From Notospermus geniculatus (taxonomy: Eukaryota > Nemertea > Pilidiophora > Heteronemertea > Lineidae): 64,000 nt of DNA. Shown one piece after another: positions 33,801 to 43,902 of the stretch. A program made the position numbers and the translations under genes. Within the stretch, counting starts at the first letter, position 1. Each line of letters opens with the position of its first letter. The notes beneath the pieces are model-generated. The model was not told the origin of the DNA. It saw only the letters and a program-made list of their open reading frames with translations, and searched no databases. The stretch lies in assembly GCA_002633025.1 (NCBI GenBank), contig NMRB01002684.1:19166-83165 (forward strand), given 5' to 3'.

Positions 33801-36800
33801 NNNNNNNNNNNNNNNNNNNNNNNNNNNNNNNNNNNNNNNNNNNNNNNNNNNNNNNNNNNNNNNNNNNNNNNNNNNNNNNNNNNNNNNNNNNNNNNNNNNN
33901 NNNNNNNNNNNNNNNNNNNNNNNNNNGTATCATTCTGCCGGTTCTTTTCAAGTTTGTATCGGACGGTATGCACTGTGAACCTTTCTGCGTATCACCCGTC
34001 CAGATGGATTTTCAAGGGTCAAACGAAAGCATGCAGGAAAAGATCCCTTTTTAGAGGATTGTGAGTGTTGATTGTCCCTTTAACGCAAACGGTAGCCAGG
34101 TGAGACCCGGGAATTCATTTGACATCATTTCAAAATGTCGAAAAAAAACTCGAGGGCACTTAGGCCTACTTCACCTAACTGCGCGTATTATCATTGTCAT
34201 TGGACAACTTCAAAATTTAGGCAATTCCACACCTTATTCATGTTATTGAAAAACAGCATCCATTATTTGTACGAAACAACCCGTATTTGTTGGCCTACAT
34301 GCGACCGAAACCTGGCTAAAGTATCGAATCTTGTCTCCGGATTTTACAAAACGAAGACAGCCGCGTTCAGGGGCGGATCCACGATTTCGGGAAAGAGGGG
34401 GCGCCCTGTGCTAGAAACATTGAAATCTGCGGTGAATTTCAATGATTTGCTCCAAATTTCAGAATTTCACGGTCGGTTTTACAGATTTTTTGGCCGAAGG
34501 GGTGTGTGCGCCGGATGCGCTCCCTTGGACCCGCGCCTGGCGTTTGATGAAAAGACGCAACAAATGACTATCTTTTCATTGCCTTTCTAGACGGGAAGTA
34601 ACACTACATTCTGCACTTACTCATACTTCTTCAGACAGTTGGCTTTTCGCCTCGCTCAGCTATTGAAAGAACCAATCTGCGCATCAAGTTCAAAACTTAG
34701 CAACACAACAGAGAGAGAATACAGCATCCCCGTACATGTGGCGTTCCTTCATCCTATACCTGAGATAGATGGAAAACTTCCAGAGGATTGTAATAATATA
34801 TAGTTCTGCTGGGTTGAAGCGTTAGGATTGCTTTCAAAAAAATTAAAGGCCCTCAGGAGCGGAATGCGTACCTCAGCAAAATATACGCATCTAAATAGCT
34901 CGCGGTTGCTTTCATAGCAGAGGTCTTCTAAAAACGGCGGGAGCCAGGGCGCATTCTTGACGTATCACATCACCTCGTAGACCGGCGATCCTTCACGGAC
35001 TATTACGAGGGTCGCCGAAGATGACGTCATTCGTGGCAACTCTTCACCCCGCTATACGTATTTTTTCCCAAAAAATCAGCCGTTTGCAGCTGGAGATCTC
35101 ATCAACCTCAGTTTACAGCATGTTTTGCACCAAATGCTGCATGCATACAAACTAAAACCATGAATTAGCCGACATGACGCAGTTGTAGTTTATTCAGCAG
35201 CTGGTGTGGTTCAAAGCATGAATTCGCTTACTGTAATCATGTGAACCTCCTGTTAAAGGTCCAGGTCGCTGCACTACGATTTAAAAGCTTATGATGACTG
35301 CAGGACCCTGCCCTATCACGCGCATTATTTTCCTTCCGAATTAATTTGGAGTTTTTTTTGTTTGATCCGATGAATTTTTTTCCATTTCCTGCCCCTTTAT
35401 ACCGTTTCATCAATGCATGCCTCTATCTCCAGAGAGAGCCAATAGAATTATAGTATTGACGACCGGAAGTAGTGAAGCTGATCATGCGCAGGAGGTTGTG
35501 CACGCCCCAAACTCCCATCGGCTTATCAGGCGGACCATTTACGTCACTAGAAGGCAGCATTAGATGAGTAACTTCATGGAGATCTTTATTATACCTCCAT
35601 GGTAACTTTCAATGTAATTCTCGGCATCTGGCTGGTCTGAACGGCTTTAACAAGAAATTTCCTTCTACTGGCCATTATACTTGAATGCACAGAATCTGCC
35701 ATTTAAATAGAGTTGCACGCTTACCATTATTCGCTTGGAATAGCAACTCTGACGCACATTTCCAGCCTGATGAAACCCCGATGATGGGGATAATACAAGT
35801 TTGGACGGAAATGTCCTTAGCTGGCGAAAACCTCGCCATGTGAAGTTTTGGGGATAAGCAAAAACCATATCGTCCAATCAGAAACGCCCATTCCCGCTTC
35901 CCCGCGACGGTCATTGTCCAACAGCCAATCATTGGTGCCGTAATTTTGATGATATGAGTGCTATAACCTTTCCCATATATCTGGTACGGAAGGCCTGGGC
36001 CGTATCTTGACAATCGCAGTATATTTTATGCTGCAGACAATTCATAATCGATATCTGCGGTTTATAGTGTGTGGAATTTGAACAGCTGCTTAGATAGCAG
36101 ACGATATGTCTGTCTATATTAACCAATGATGGACCAGCGCCAGCGTCATGTCCGAGGCATCGATACTCCCAGTCCATGCTCCCGAAAGCAGGTCGGACTT
36201 CATCCTGAGAATCTCAGGGTCATTTACGGTCGTATCCCAGAAGGGGCGCGGTTGTGAAGACCCTGGGCACGAGGATGGTCGGACTATGACTACGTTGATG
36301 AGTAAATTAGCCGTGCGGAGTTTTGGACAAAAAACGGCAAAAAAGGTCTTCTGCCGCCACCCCCAGGACCAAAAAGCTAAATACGACCCTGATCACCCAA
36401 AAGGGACGCAGCTACATGTAGCTTCACCAAGATGCCAGTGGTTCTACATTTAAAGGGGACCTCTCGGCAGCTAGCTAGAGTCATATCATGGTGTCGTCAC
36501 GTCATCACAGGTGGCGCTAGCAACTGACAACGTAAACGTATGGATTTTGGCTCAAGTGTTGGTATATTTTACTTGCAATACGTCAAATCATGCCAACTGA
36601 TCGGTGTAATGAGCGCATCAAAATGCCAATGAGGAGGCTGCCTGTAAAAACGCGAAAATTTAACTGGCCTTGTTAATTCTTCTTCTTTTTTATACCAAAC
36701 TGTGTGAAGATTGGGAGATGTACAATCATGATTGGCCAGTAATCAGGCACTTGATTTATCATCATTGGCACTGATGTTTACAAATAAAATGCTGTTCTAG

Positions 36801-38463
36801 TTTTCTTGATATTGTTCTTCAGACCACTTGTTCTTATTTGAGAGGCTCTCAATGAATCTAGTAACACGTCTTTCGGGTTCAAGTGAGAGCGAAATTCCAC
36901 CCATAGGCTACCAGAGCGACATGCAGACCATTCATAGTTTCCACTTGGTGCATTCGGCGAGGCATCGTGTGACGTACACGTCTTCACGTTACGGAAAATC
37001 TCGAATCGGCTCAGTACCGATAGACTGGTACCCCGTCTTTGTTGCAGCGTAGCGCCACGGAGCGGAACGACAAGGAACTAGTCTACAGTACCGATTATGC
37101 CGAGGGTATTTCCCTTTAAGTTCTAATTAGAACTCTTGTTTCTATATTTTTAGACGAAGTTGGACGACTTGGCAGAATGTAAGTAGACTTCCATAAAATA
37201 TGAATAACGGACAGCCACAAGGAATGATAAACTGGTGGCCATCTTTGCCGCTGAACTTACCGCGGCGCGGTGTTCCGTGGAGTGAGCACCGCGGCAAAGA
37301 CGGCAACCAGTTGAACGAAATGAAATGCGCTGAGCAAGTGTCGAAATCGTTTGAAAGAGATGCCAAACAAAAAACAGCATCATTTTGCTTTCCTGCCTTT
37401 TCTTCACCCCGATTCCCCGGAACATTCCTCAACGAAACGTCTTCAATACTTTTGTAAACGCATGCGCAGAGCCGAAGCGAAGCACTCTTAGTCGTAAACG
37501 TACACGCGGTATTTCTAAACGTCCCTCTTTCTCCAGACACCAAGGATGAATGGATTCGACTCAATTACGACAAAAAGGGAACGATATCTGTTGAGGACCT
37601 GGAGGCCATGTTTAGGAAAATCAAATCTTGCACAAAACCACGCGAGAACGCCGAAGCGATGATGAAAAGTATCGACGCGGACGGTATGACATTAGGGAGG
37701 TTTAGAAATCAAACGACAAACGTTAACTTTACGACAACGTTATTTTTCATACACATTAACCGGATTTTATATTGCATTTTCGGTACAAAAAGTCGTTAAT
37801 ATTAACGTTTATCGTTTGATTTCTAAACCTCCCTAATTTCCCTTGCCCCACTGCTCTTCAACAGGCTCCCGTCTTTCCATGACGGAGGCCAGAAACTGGT
37901 CCCCCCCCCCGCAGTTCAGTCGCGAACACTGAAGCCCGTTTTCCCAGACCACGAAGCCATGCATTTTGGAGGCCATGTTTGTTTTAAGTTGACAAAGCAT
38001 CCAATATCGATCAATGTAATCCTTTTACTAAACTGCGAATTTATTCAATGGTAAAGCATATTGCAGCATAGATCGATCACGACAAATGAACACACGCAGC
38101 TGGGTAAATTGACCACAACTTGACATTTTGTGACTGGTGTAGGCCTACATACATGCAGGCTGATCAAAAGACCGCCTAGACTGGTACCCGGTCCTAACTG
38201 TTAAGCCACGACTGCAGCGCGCAGGTTGGTGGGATCAGGTACTAGTCTAGAGACGCACAGATTGGGACGACAGCCACCAAGTGGCGAAAATTAAAAACAC
38301 TTACCATTCTTTACTTCCAGGAAGCAATGACATAGACGTTGGTGAATTCTGCCGCACCATGTACACAGATTTGGCAGGGGACGAGGGACTGGAGGTCAAG
38401 GACGAATATATTGAATATGTGATAGAAAGATGCAAGGAAATGATTCCACCCGATCAGCGCTGA
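30873..38463 (+). CDS. Small EF-hand calcium-binding protein, 4 exons, 110 aa
   Basis: Exons: 30873-30890 (MDEATK), 37154-37178 (TKLDDLAE), 37537-37683, 38321-38463. All have GT-AG junctions and phases agree, giving 110 residues ending MIPPDQR. Two EF-hands form one pair. The first loop (NYDKKGTISVED) has Asn at position 1, Lys at 5 and Asp at 12, so it looks weak. The second loop (DADGSNDIDVGE, residues 61-72) has D1, D3, S5, D9 and E12 and should bind calcium; it is split by intron 3. The length suggests a one-pair relative of the calmodulin/troponin C group; I do not recognise the orthologue. The first two exons are short and rest on splice consensus and phase, so they are the weakest part. 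Intron 1 spans a gap and a duplicated block. Confidence 0.78.
31075..33280. repeat. Duplicated block, copy A (non-coding)
   Basis: It matches 33927-36196 nearly base for base, from GTATCATTCTGCCGGTTC to CCGAAAGCAGGTCGG, with scattered substitutions and small indels. It includes a family-F MITE (31512-31690) and a hairpin with CGTAGACCGGCGATCC (about 32110-32155). It is separated from copy B by 190 bp of unmatched sequence and a 456-bp gap. It lies in EF-hand intron 1. Confidence 0.95.
31512..31690 (+). mobile_element. hAT-like MITE, family F
   Basis: It starts CAGGGGCGGATCCACGATTT and ends near GCTCCCTTGGACCCGCGCCT. The copy in the duplicated block is at 34365-34545, with the same flanks. 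Confidence 0.7.
33471..33926. other. Assembly gap (456 N)
   Basis: A run of N between the two near-identical blocks. All open frames drawn across it are artefacts. Confidence 0.99.
33927..36196. repeat. Duplicated block, copy B (non-coding)
   Basis: Second copy of 31075-33280. It begins at the first base after the gap, which is where an assembler would place an alternative haplotype. It has a few extra short insertions, for example near 35560-35605. The family-F MITE recurs at 34365-34545. Confidence 0.95.
36197..37153. other. Remainder of EF-hand intron 1
   Basis: It begins with a TTCATCCTGAGAATCTCAGG-type hairpin relative (see also 45730-45840 and 46001-46119), including GTTGTGAAGACCCTGGGC. 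A short inverted pair GACTGGTACC / GGAACTAGTC occurs at 37024-37083. No exon was seen apart from the short one at 37154. Confidence 0.5.
37692..37836. mobile_element. Palindromic MITE in EF-hand intron 3 (TTAGGGAGGTTTAG)
   Basis: The left arm TTAGGGAGGTTTAGAAATCA is inverted in the right arm TGATTTCTAAACCTCCCTAA. The ends start with TTA/TAA, compatible with a PIF/Harbinger-type target (inference). It begins nine bases after the exon. The second copy (39015-39159) is part of the duplicated block rather than an independent insertion. Confidence 0.9.
38176..38250. repeat. Short hairpin repeat (CTAGACTGGTACCCGGTCCT)
   Basis: The ends CTAGACTGGTACC and GGTACTAGTCTAG are inverted. The duplicate is at 39506-39580, and a diverged independent copy at 41102-41180 beyond the EF-hand gene. 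Confidence 0.8.
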
Positions 38464-38857
38464 CAACGCGAGATTTGACGAGACTGTGCCTGCCGCTCAC
38501 ACTGATTCCCACGAGAGGGCGTGGCACCTTCTTTCCACCAAAGACAGCTTGCTGTGTGTATAGACCATGTATATAATTTTCAACCGAATCATTCTGTCAG
38601 ATTCTGTAAGCAGGAAGGCAATGTACAGTTTTTATGGATTGCGCATAGATTGCGTACAGGTGTATTTGCACGGACTTGGTGGAACTTGCCTTGCATAGCA
38701 TGCTGATGCCAGGTCGCACCTACCTGCCCCACGACGGACAGTCGGCATCAGGTAAAGAAATTGCGGGTCCGAAGAATGCGTGCGCTCATCGAAAGAACAG
38801 GCGGCAAGTGCGCGGAGGGAATCCTAAACTCGAGTCAGGTCGACTGCGAATGGATTC

Positions 38858-38858
38858 N
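38858..38858. other. Single N at the junction of two near-identical blocks
   Basis: The base joins the end of the first EF-hand block to the start of exon 3 in the second. Other isolated N bases are at 51877 and 61055. Confidence 0.95.
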
Positions 38859-38859
38859 G

Positions 38860-39793
38860 ACACCAAGGATGAATGGATTCGACTCAATTACGACAAAAAG
38901 GGAACGATATCTGTTGAGGACCTGGAGGCCATGTTTAGGAAAATCAAATCTTGCACAAAACCACGCGAGAACGCCGAAGCGATGATGAAAAGTATCGACG
39001 CGGACGGTATGACATTAGGGAGGTTTAGAAATCAAACGACAAACGTAAACTTTACGACAACGTTATTTTTCATACACATTAACCGGATTTTATATTGCAT
39101 TTTCGGTACAAAAAGTCGTTAATATTAACGTTTATCGTTTGATTTCTAAACCTCCCTAATTTCCCTTGCCCCACTGCTCTTCAACAGGCTCCCGTCTTTC
39201 CATGACGGAGGCCAGAAACTGGTCCCCCCCCCCGCAGTTCAGTCGCGAACACTGAAGCCCGTTTTCCCAGACCACGAAGCCATGCATTTTGGAGGCCATG
39301 TTTGTTTTAAGTTGACAAAGCATCCAATATCGATCAATGTAATCCTTTTACTAAACTGCGAATTTATTCAATAGTAAAGCATATTGCAGCAAGGGTAGAT
39401 CGATCAGGACAAATGAACACACGCAGCTGGGTAAATTGACCACAACTTGACATTTTGTGACTGGTGTAGGCCTATACATACATGCAGGCCTGATCAAAAG
39501 ACCGCCTAGACTGGTACCCGGTCCTAACTGTTAAGCCACGACTGCAGCGCGCAGGTTGGTGGGATCAGGTACTAGTCTAGAGACCGCCCCGGCTGGGACG
39601 AAAGCCACCTACTGGCGAAAATTAAAAACACTTACCATTCTTTACTTCAGGAAGCAATGACATAGACGTTGGTGAATTCTGCCGCACCATGTACACAGAT
39701 TTGGCAGGGGACGAAGGACTGGAGGTCAAGGACGAATATATTGAATATGTGATAGAAAGATGCAAGGAAATGATTCCACCCGATCAGCGCTGA
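38860..39793 (+). pseudogene. Second copy of EF-hand exons 3 and 4 (probable assembly duplication)
   Basis: Exon 3 copy at 38860-39006 is identical to 37537-37683. Exon 4 copy at 39651-39793 differs from 38321-38463 by one synonymous base (GAG to GAA in the GDEG segment). The first exon here has lost its acceptor: it is preceded by a single N (38858) directly joined to the end of the first copy, with no polypyrimidine tract. It could not be spliced as drawn. The likeliest cause is two alleles laid end to end; a true tandem duplication is the alternative. Confidence 0.8.
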
Positions 39794-40860
39794 CAACGCG
39801 AGATTTGACGAGACTGTGCCTGCCGCTCACACTGATTCCCACGAGAGGGCGTGGCACCTTCTTTCCACCAAAGACAGCTTGCTGTGTGTATAGATCATGT
39901 ATATAATTTTCAACCGAGTCATTCTGTCAGATTCTGTAAGCAGGAATGCAATGTACAGTTTTTATGGATTGCGCATAGATTGCGTACAGGTGTATTTGCA
40001 CGGACTTGGTGGAACTTGCCTTGTGCATAGCATGCTGATGCCAGGTCGCACCTACCTGCCCCACGACGGACAGTCGGCATCAGGTAAAGAAATTGTGGTC
40101 CGAAGAACGCGTGCGCTCATCGAAAGAACAGGCGGCAAGTGCGCGCAGGGAATCGTAAACTCGAGTCAGGTCGACTGCGAATGGATTCATGATTAGTCTT
40201 GGCACAGAAGTTGAACATGTTCAACTCTTGCGAGTTGTGATCGGCGACTGATGCCGATTGTCACACGTAACTTCAGTCATGTCCCACCTCATCGGCGACT
40301 GATTTGTTCCACGCGGCCGTGCCTCAGACGCAAAATGATCCGGAAAAGTCAGTCGGCGCCTGTTCTGTGCCCTCGCAAGGTCGACCTGACATCAGCATAA
40401 GTTTTTCTGGAGACTACGAGACTTTGTATGTGAGGATATTCGTTCATTAGGGATTCTTGGAGAAATTGCCACGGCAGCCACGTCGGTTCACCGCGGCGTC
40501 ACTTCTCAGAATCATGGCCGCGGTGAAGCAGTTCGGTGCGGAGTAGGCCGACCGGTACTTGTTTTTTTTGTGTTCGCTGATAAATCGAACATTTTGATGT
40601 ATGTACGCACTAAAGATTATCCCTAAAGATCAATATGGTGGTTTAGAGTTAATCCTGGTCATTAACATTTCCTCAACCGACTTAAAAGCCAGATCAGCGA
40701 TCAATTAGTAAACCCTCCAGTACCAACTTCTCATCAGACGAAAAACAGAACCCCCTACCCTTGTATATATTTTGTTTCGTTTCTTGCTTGGCTCATTTAC
40801 ATTTGAGAAATTTGGTTTTCGTTTTAATATTCTGTATAGGATTTTGTGACAGTTTTCAGC
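39794..40860 (+). other. EF-hand gene 3' untranslated region
   Basis: It runs from the stop of the second exon-4 copy to the AATAAA at 40861. The first 400 bp match 38464-38857. No open frame of note. It includes TGTATATATTTTGTTTCGTT-type AT-rich sequence close to the end. Confidence 0.55.
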
Positions 40861-40866
40861 AATAAA
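40861..40866 (+). terminator. Poly(A) signal AATAAA of the EF-hand gene
   Basis: AATAAA followed by a GT-rich stretch (CTCGTGTTTTG) about 20 bp on, as expected for a cleavage site. Confidence 0.65.
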
Positions 40867-40899
40867 AGTGAGAAAAACGCACCTCGTGTTTTGACTGAT

Positions 40900-40905
40900 T
40901 TTATT
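40900..40905 (-). terminator. Poly(A) signal AATAAA of the NmrA-like gene
   Basis: On the minus strand this reads AATAAA, about 470 bp after the NmrA-like stop codon at 41373. It lies 34 bp from the opposing signal of the EF-hand gene. Confidence 0.55.
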
Positions 40906-41101
40906 ATAAACCGGGCACAGAGTCCCTCTTCCTGGTCGGGATTCCTCAGTGCCATAAATGAAGGACCGAAATTGTCAAAAATTCACTTCAGAAAAAACTC
41001 TTAGATCATTAATTACTTTCGAGACACCAGAGGTCGCGCAGTCCCTGTAGTAGCGACATCTTGTGGCGAAACTCCAAAATCAGCGTTGACAAGTCAAGAC
41101 A

Positions 41102-41180
41102 TAGACTAGTCTCTGATCCTACCAACACCTGTAATCACACGTGAACCGATTTAAATAGTTAGGACCGGGTACTAGTCTAG
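41102..41180. repeat. Short hairpin repeat, diverged copy
   Basis: The ends TAGACTAGTCTCTGATCC and GGACCGGGTACTAGTCTA are inverted and match the hairpin at 38176-38250. Confidence 0.7.
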
Positions 41181-41245
41181 CCAAGACATGCACCGTCCGT
41201 ATTTCCGCGTGCGCATGGCGTTTTGCACTGATGCCGTTCGCCAAT

Positions 41246-41345
41246 GTCAGAAACCTACACATTTCAATGACGTCATAGTGAGAAACCCACACATTTCAAT
41301 GACGTCAGAGTGGGAAACCCACACATTTCAATGACGTCAGAGTGA
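41246..41345. repeat. Three 32-bp direct repeats each with a TGACGTCA site
   Basis: The unit GAAACCCACACATTTCAA then TGACGTCA occurs three times; the palindromes are at 41268-41275, 41300-41307 and 41332-41339. TGACGTCA is the CREB/ATF consensus. It lies just past the stop codon of the NmrA-like gene. Confidence 0.85.
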
Positions 41346-41372
41346 AACAAACAAGTCCCCGTCAAACACCAA

Positions 41373-43035
41373 CTAAATGTTCGTAACTCGGTCTAATTCG
41401 GCTCGGTGCTCCTTGCACCAATCTTTGAATGTCTTGACGTAAGGAAATATTTCTCTAGTGGCCTGAATATTAAACCTCTGGTCCACCCGAGCAAGAAAAT
41501 CAAAATGATTGGCAATGTCTTTAGCGCCCTCTTTCGGTAGGCTTCTGAATTCGGCACATGTCATCTGAAACGAACAAGTTTTATTTCGAATCAATAATGG
41601 CGTAATGGCGCCCCGGCAGTCAGCCGCGCTTATCGCCAAAAGACGGCAGCAAAGTTCTTGCGGACCAATGCAAAATTCTCCTGATTGGTGCTCAGTACCA
41701 TGACTAAGTGCACTGGGCATTGAATTGGACCGCAGTGACTCCTATTGGTCAAAGTCTGAAGTCGAGGATTCGAGGACAAAGCAAATAAATGTATGACTGA
41801 GTTACGAAAAGTGCATTTCTACAATATGACCTTAAAATTTCAAACTTCCGCCCATCCACCTCAAGTTATGGAAAAAGAACGTTTGAATCGATACAGACCT
41901 GTCTGTCACGGACATCCTTCCGATAACCGCCGACTTGTGTTATCGTCTCTGCCATGAGTTTCACCGTCAACTTGTCCCCGCTGATGGCTATCGTCTTGTA
42001 CAGGAATTTCTCCGGCTGGGTGAAGATCCGGCGAACAATCTCTCCAACCTCGGCCCGAGATATACAGTCCAGGGGGACTTGGCCCATTGGAATCGCTGGA
42101 AAGGAAGAAGGAGCAAGTAGATCTTGGCCTAAGTCAGAAAAAGGTTGGTCTCCCCCCCCAAAGGCATGCCAGTTATTGGCATAGGCTGCGCAATACGCCA
42201 AACGTATAGGATCAGAACTGGCCGAAGATGTTATGAAATGTACCGAAGGAAGTAGGAAAAAAGTGGAAAATAAGCGGGAAATTTTGGAATTTTGCGCGAG
42301 TTCTTCAGTTTTTCAAATTGGGAGAAAATGTTTTCCCATTTTGAGAAATATCGCCCGAAAAATCAGAAACTATCATGTTATTTTAAGAAAATTTCTCAAA
42401 ATTGGAAAAAAATGCTCCCAATTTGAGAAATGGAAAAATTCGCACAAAATTCCAAAATTTCCCACTTCTTATTTTCCACTTCTTACTCCCTTACCGGTTT
42501 AGTACTTACATATTCTCCATGCAGTACCATCCGGACTCACACGTTCTGGGGCGAAGTCCTCCAGGAGGCGTTCATAGTTGAAAGGTATCTCGATAGCGGT
42601 CATTGGTAAGTTCATTTTCTTCATCTGTCTCTCAATGAATACCTTGGCATCGCAATGGCGGGCCTCGAGACCAAGTATCTGACGCGGAGACAACTGAGTA
42701 CTGAAGATGATATGATTGAGCTTGCCATGATCCCTGCAGGCTTCAGCGATGATCATCCCGCGTTCCACTTCCCTATCCACGGAGCTGGGGTCGTTGAAGT
42801 CGCTCTGAGTCACGATGAACACGCCGTACGCCCCCTCGAGCGCTGTCTCGATACTTTTTCGGTCATTCGCATCAACTACGACGACCTCAACATTACCATA
42901 ACTTTTCAGGTCTTGAATGCGACTGGGGTTCCTGGTCACTGCGCGGACTTTGAATGCGCTGTCCTGGGCGAGCGCCCTGGCGACTGAGCCACCCTGGTTA
43001 CCACTGGCACCGAACACCGTGATCACTTTTGCCAT
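41373..43035 (-). CDS. NMRAL1: NmrA-like family NAD(P)-binding protein (NMRAL1/HSCARG-like), complete
   Basis: Atypical short-chain dehydrogenase fold. The human relative senses NADPH/NADP+ redox state and lacks clear oxidoreductase activity. Exons: 42510-43035, 41899-42095, 41373-41564, joining in phase to 915 nt (304 aa; human about 299). The N-terminus has the Rossmann glycine motif GASGNQGG (residues 9-16) and TRNPSR (34-39), the position that reads the 2'-phosphate of NADP in this family. Later come GAYGVFIVTQ, the PMTAIEIPFNYERLL stretch and the C-terminal TFKDWCKEHRAEL. The start follows directly into the Rossmann strand (MAKVITVFGASG). Several NMRAL1-like paralogues exist in invertebrates, so strict orthology is not certain. 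Intron 1 carries a palindromic MITE. Confidence 0.95.
41610..41742. mobile_element. MITE, family C copy in NmrA-like intron 2
   Basis: Contains CAGTCAGCCGCGC, GACGGCAGCAAAGTTCTTGC and CTCCTATTGGTC, in reverse orientation to 1496-1666. Ends are decayed. Confidence 0.7.
42235..42497. mobile_element. Palindromic AT-rich MITE in NmrA-like intron 1
   Basis: The left AAGTGGAAAATAAGCGGGAA and right TTCCCACTTCTTATTTTCCA arms are inverted, continued by AATTTTGGAATTTTG and CAAAATTCCAAAATT. It ends about 13 bp from the donor of exon 1 and makes up most of the intron. Confidence 0.85.
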
Positions 43036-43902
43036 TGTATACTTTGACCGCCTTGCAAGAAGAAAAAAAACATACTTTTAGAAAAGACGGCAAATCTCAA
43101 TGTGGTAGGGAGGCTTACCCAGCTGAATAAACGAGTGGAACAGCGTTGGCAATAGGCCTACAGCTGCCAAGCTTCATGACTTGATGGCCTTCAGTTCACG
43201 TCTTGACTTGTCCACCGTTACAAACTGGACTTGTCATAACCAATCAGGCCTAGTCAATGGAGGAACTTAACTTTTGTGAGCCACGAACAGCAGGTAATCT
43301 AAAATACCGGTGGTACTCTTAAAACTGAATGTAGGCTAATAGTAATAGTCTTCAAGGGGCATTAGCTGCCGATTGGCGCTGGCCGTCAGAAATGCGGTAA
43401 GCATGTTTTAGTTCGAGTTTGAGTCGAGCATGTCGAGTCAAAGAAACAATTTCCCGTTTCCCTGGATACGTTGTTGAAACGGCAAATGGCCTGGTAACCC
43501 CCAGATAGCAAAAATCCTGGACCGCACATGTCCTTTTGACCGCTAGCTGAGCTTTGACGATCCTTGGGTCAGCGATTTAATCAGAAGTGTCCCACGAATA
43601 ATGAAATAAACATTTTTTTTAAATTTTTCGTTGATGGGAGGCCGTGGTCAAGCGGTATCGAGTGGGATACAAGTAAATTTGATTTCATGACGGATCAAAG
43701 ACTGACGGAAGACTGGCTACCACGCGGGATCTCCCATTGAAGGAATCCTGAGAACACCAGGGATTAGCGCTCGCTCCCTTCGTTACTGCGGTGTGTGGTG
43801 ACGAAGGGAGGGGACGTCATTGTCCGGGAAGGGCCCAAGACACCATTCTCTCTGAACACTTGGCTGGGGCTTGGAAACCTCGACAAGGATTCCTCCAATG
43901 AT
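43036..43902. other. Intergenic sequence upstream of the NmrA-like gene
   Basis: The NmrA-like promoter should lie in the first few hundred bases; no TATA box stands out. The segment at 43637-43740 begins GGCCGTGGTCAAGCGGT, resembling a tRNA A box, but no complete tRNA fold follows. At 43740-43815 there is a diverged relative of the hairpin at 46001-46119. Confidence 0.4.

Noticed and set aside
33344-34064. Long open frames across 33471-33926
   Set aside because: They consist mostly of N and exist only because the gap contains no stop codons.
42655-42987. 110-codon plus-strand open frame
   Set aside because: It lies antisense to the conserved NmrA-like exon 1 and is a shadow of it.
43637-43740. 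Possible tRNA gene starting GGCCGTGGTCAAGCGGT
   Set aside because: A-box-like start only; no complete cloverleaf, anticodon arm or B box at the right distance.
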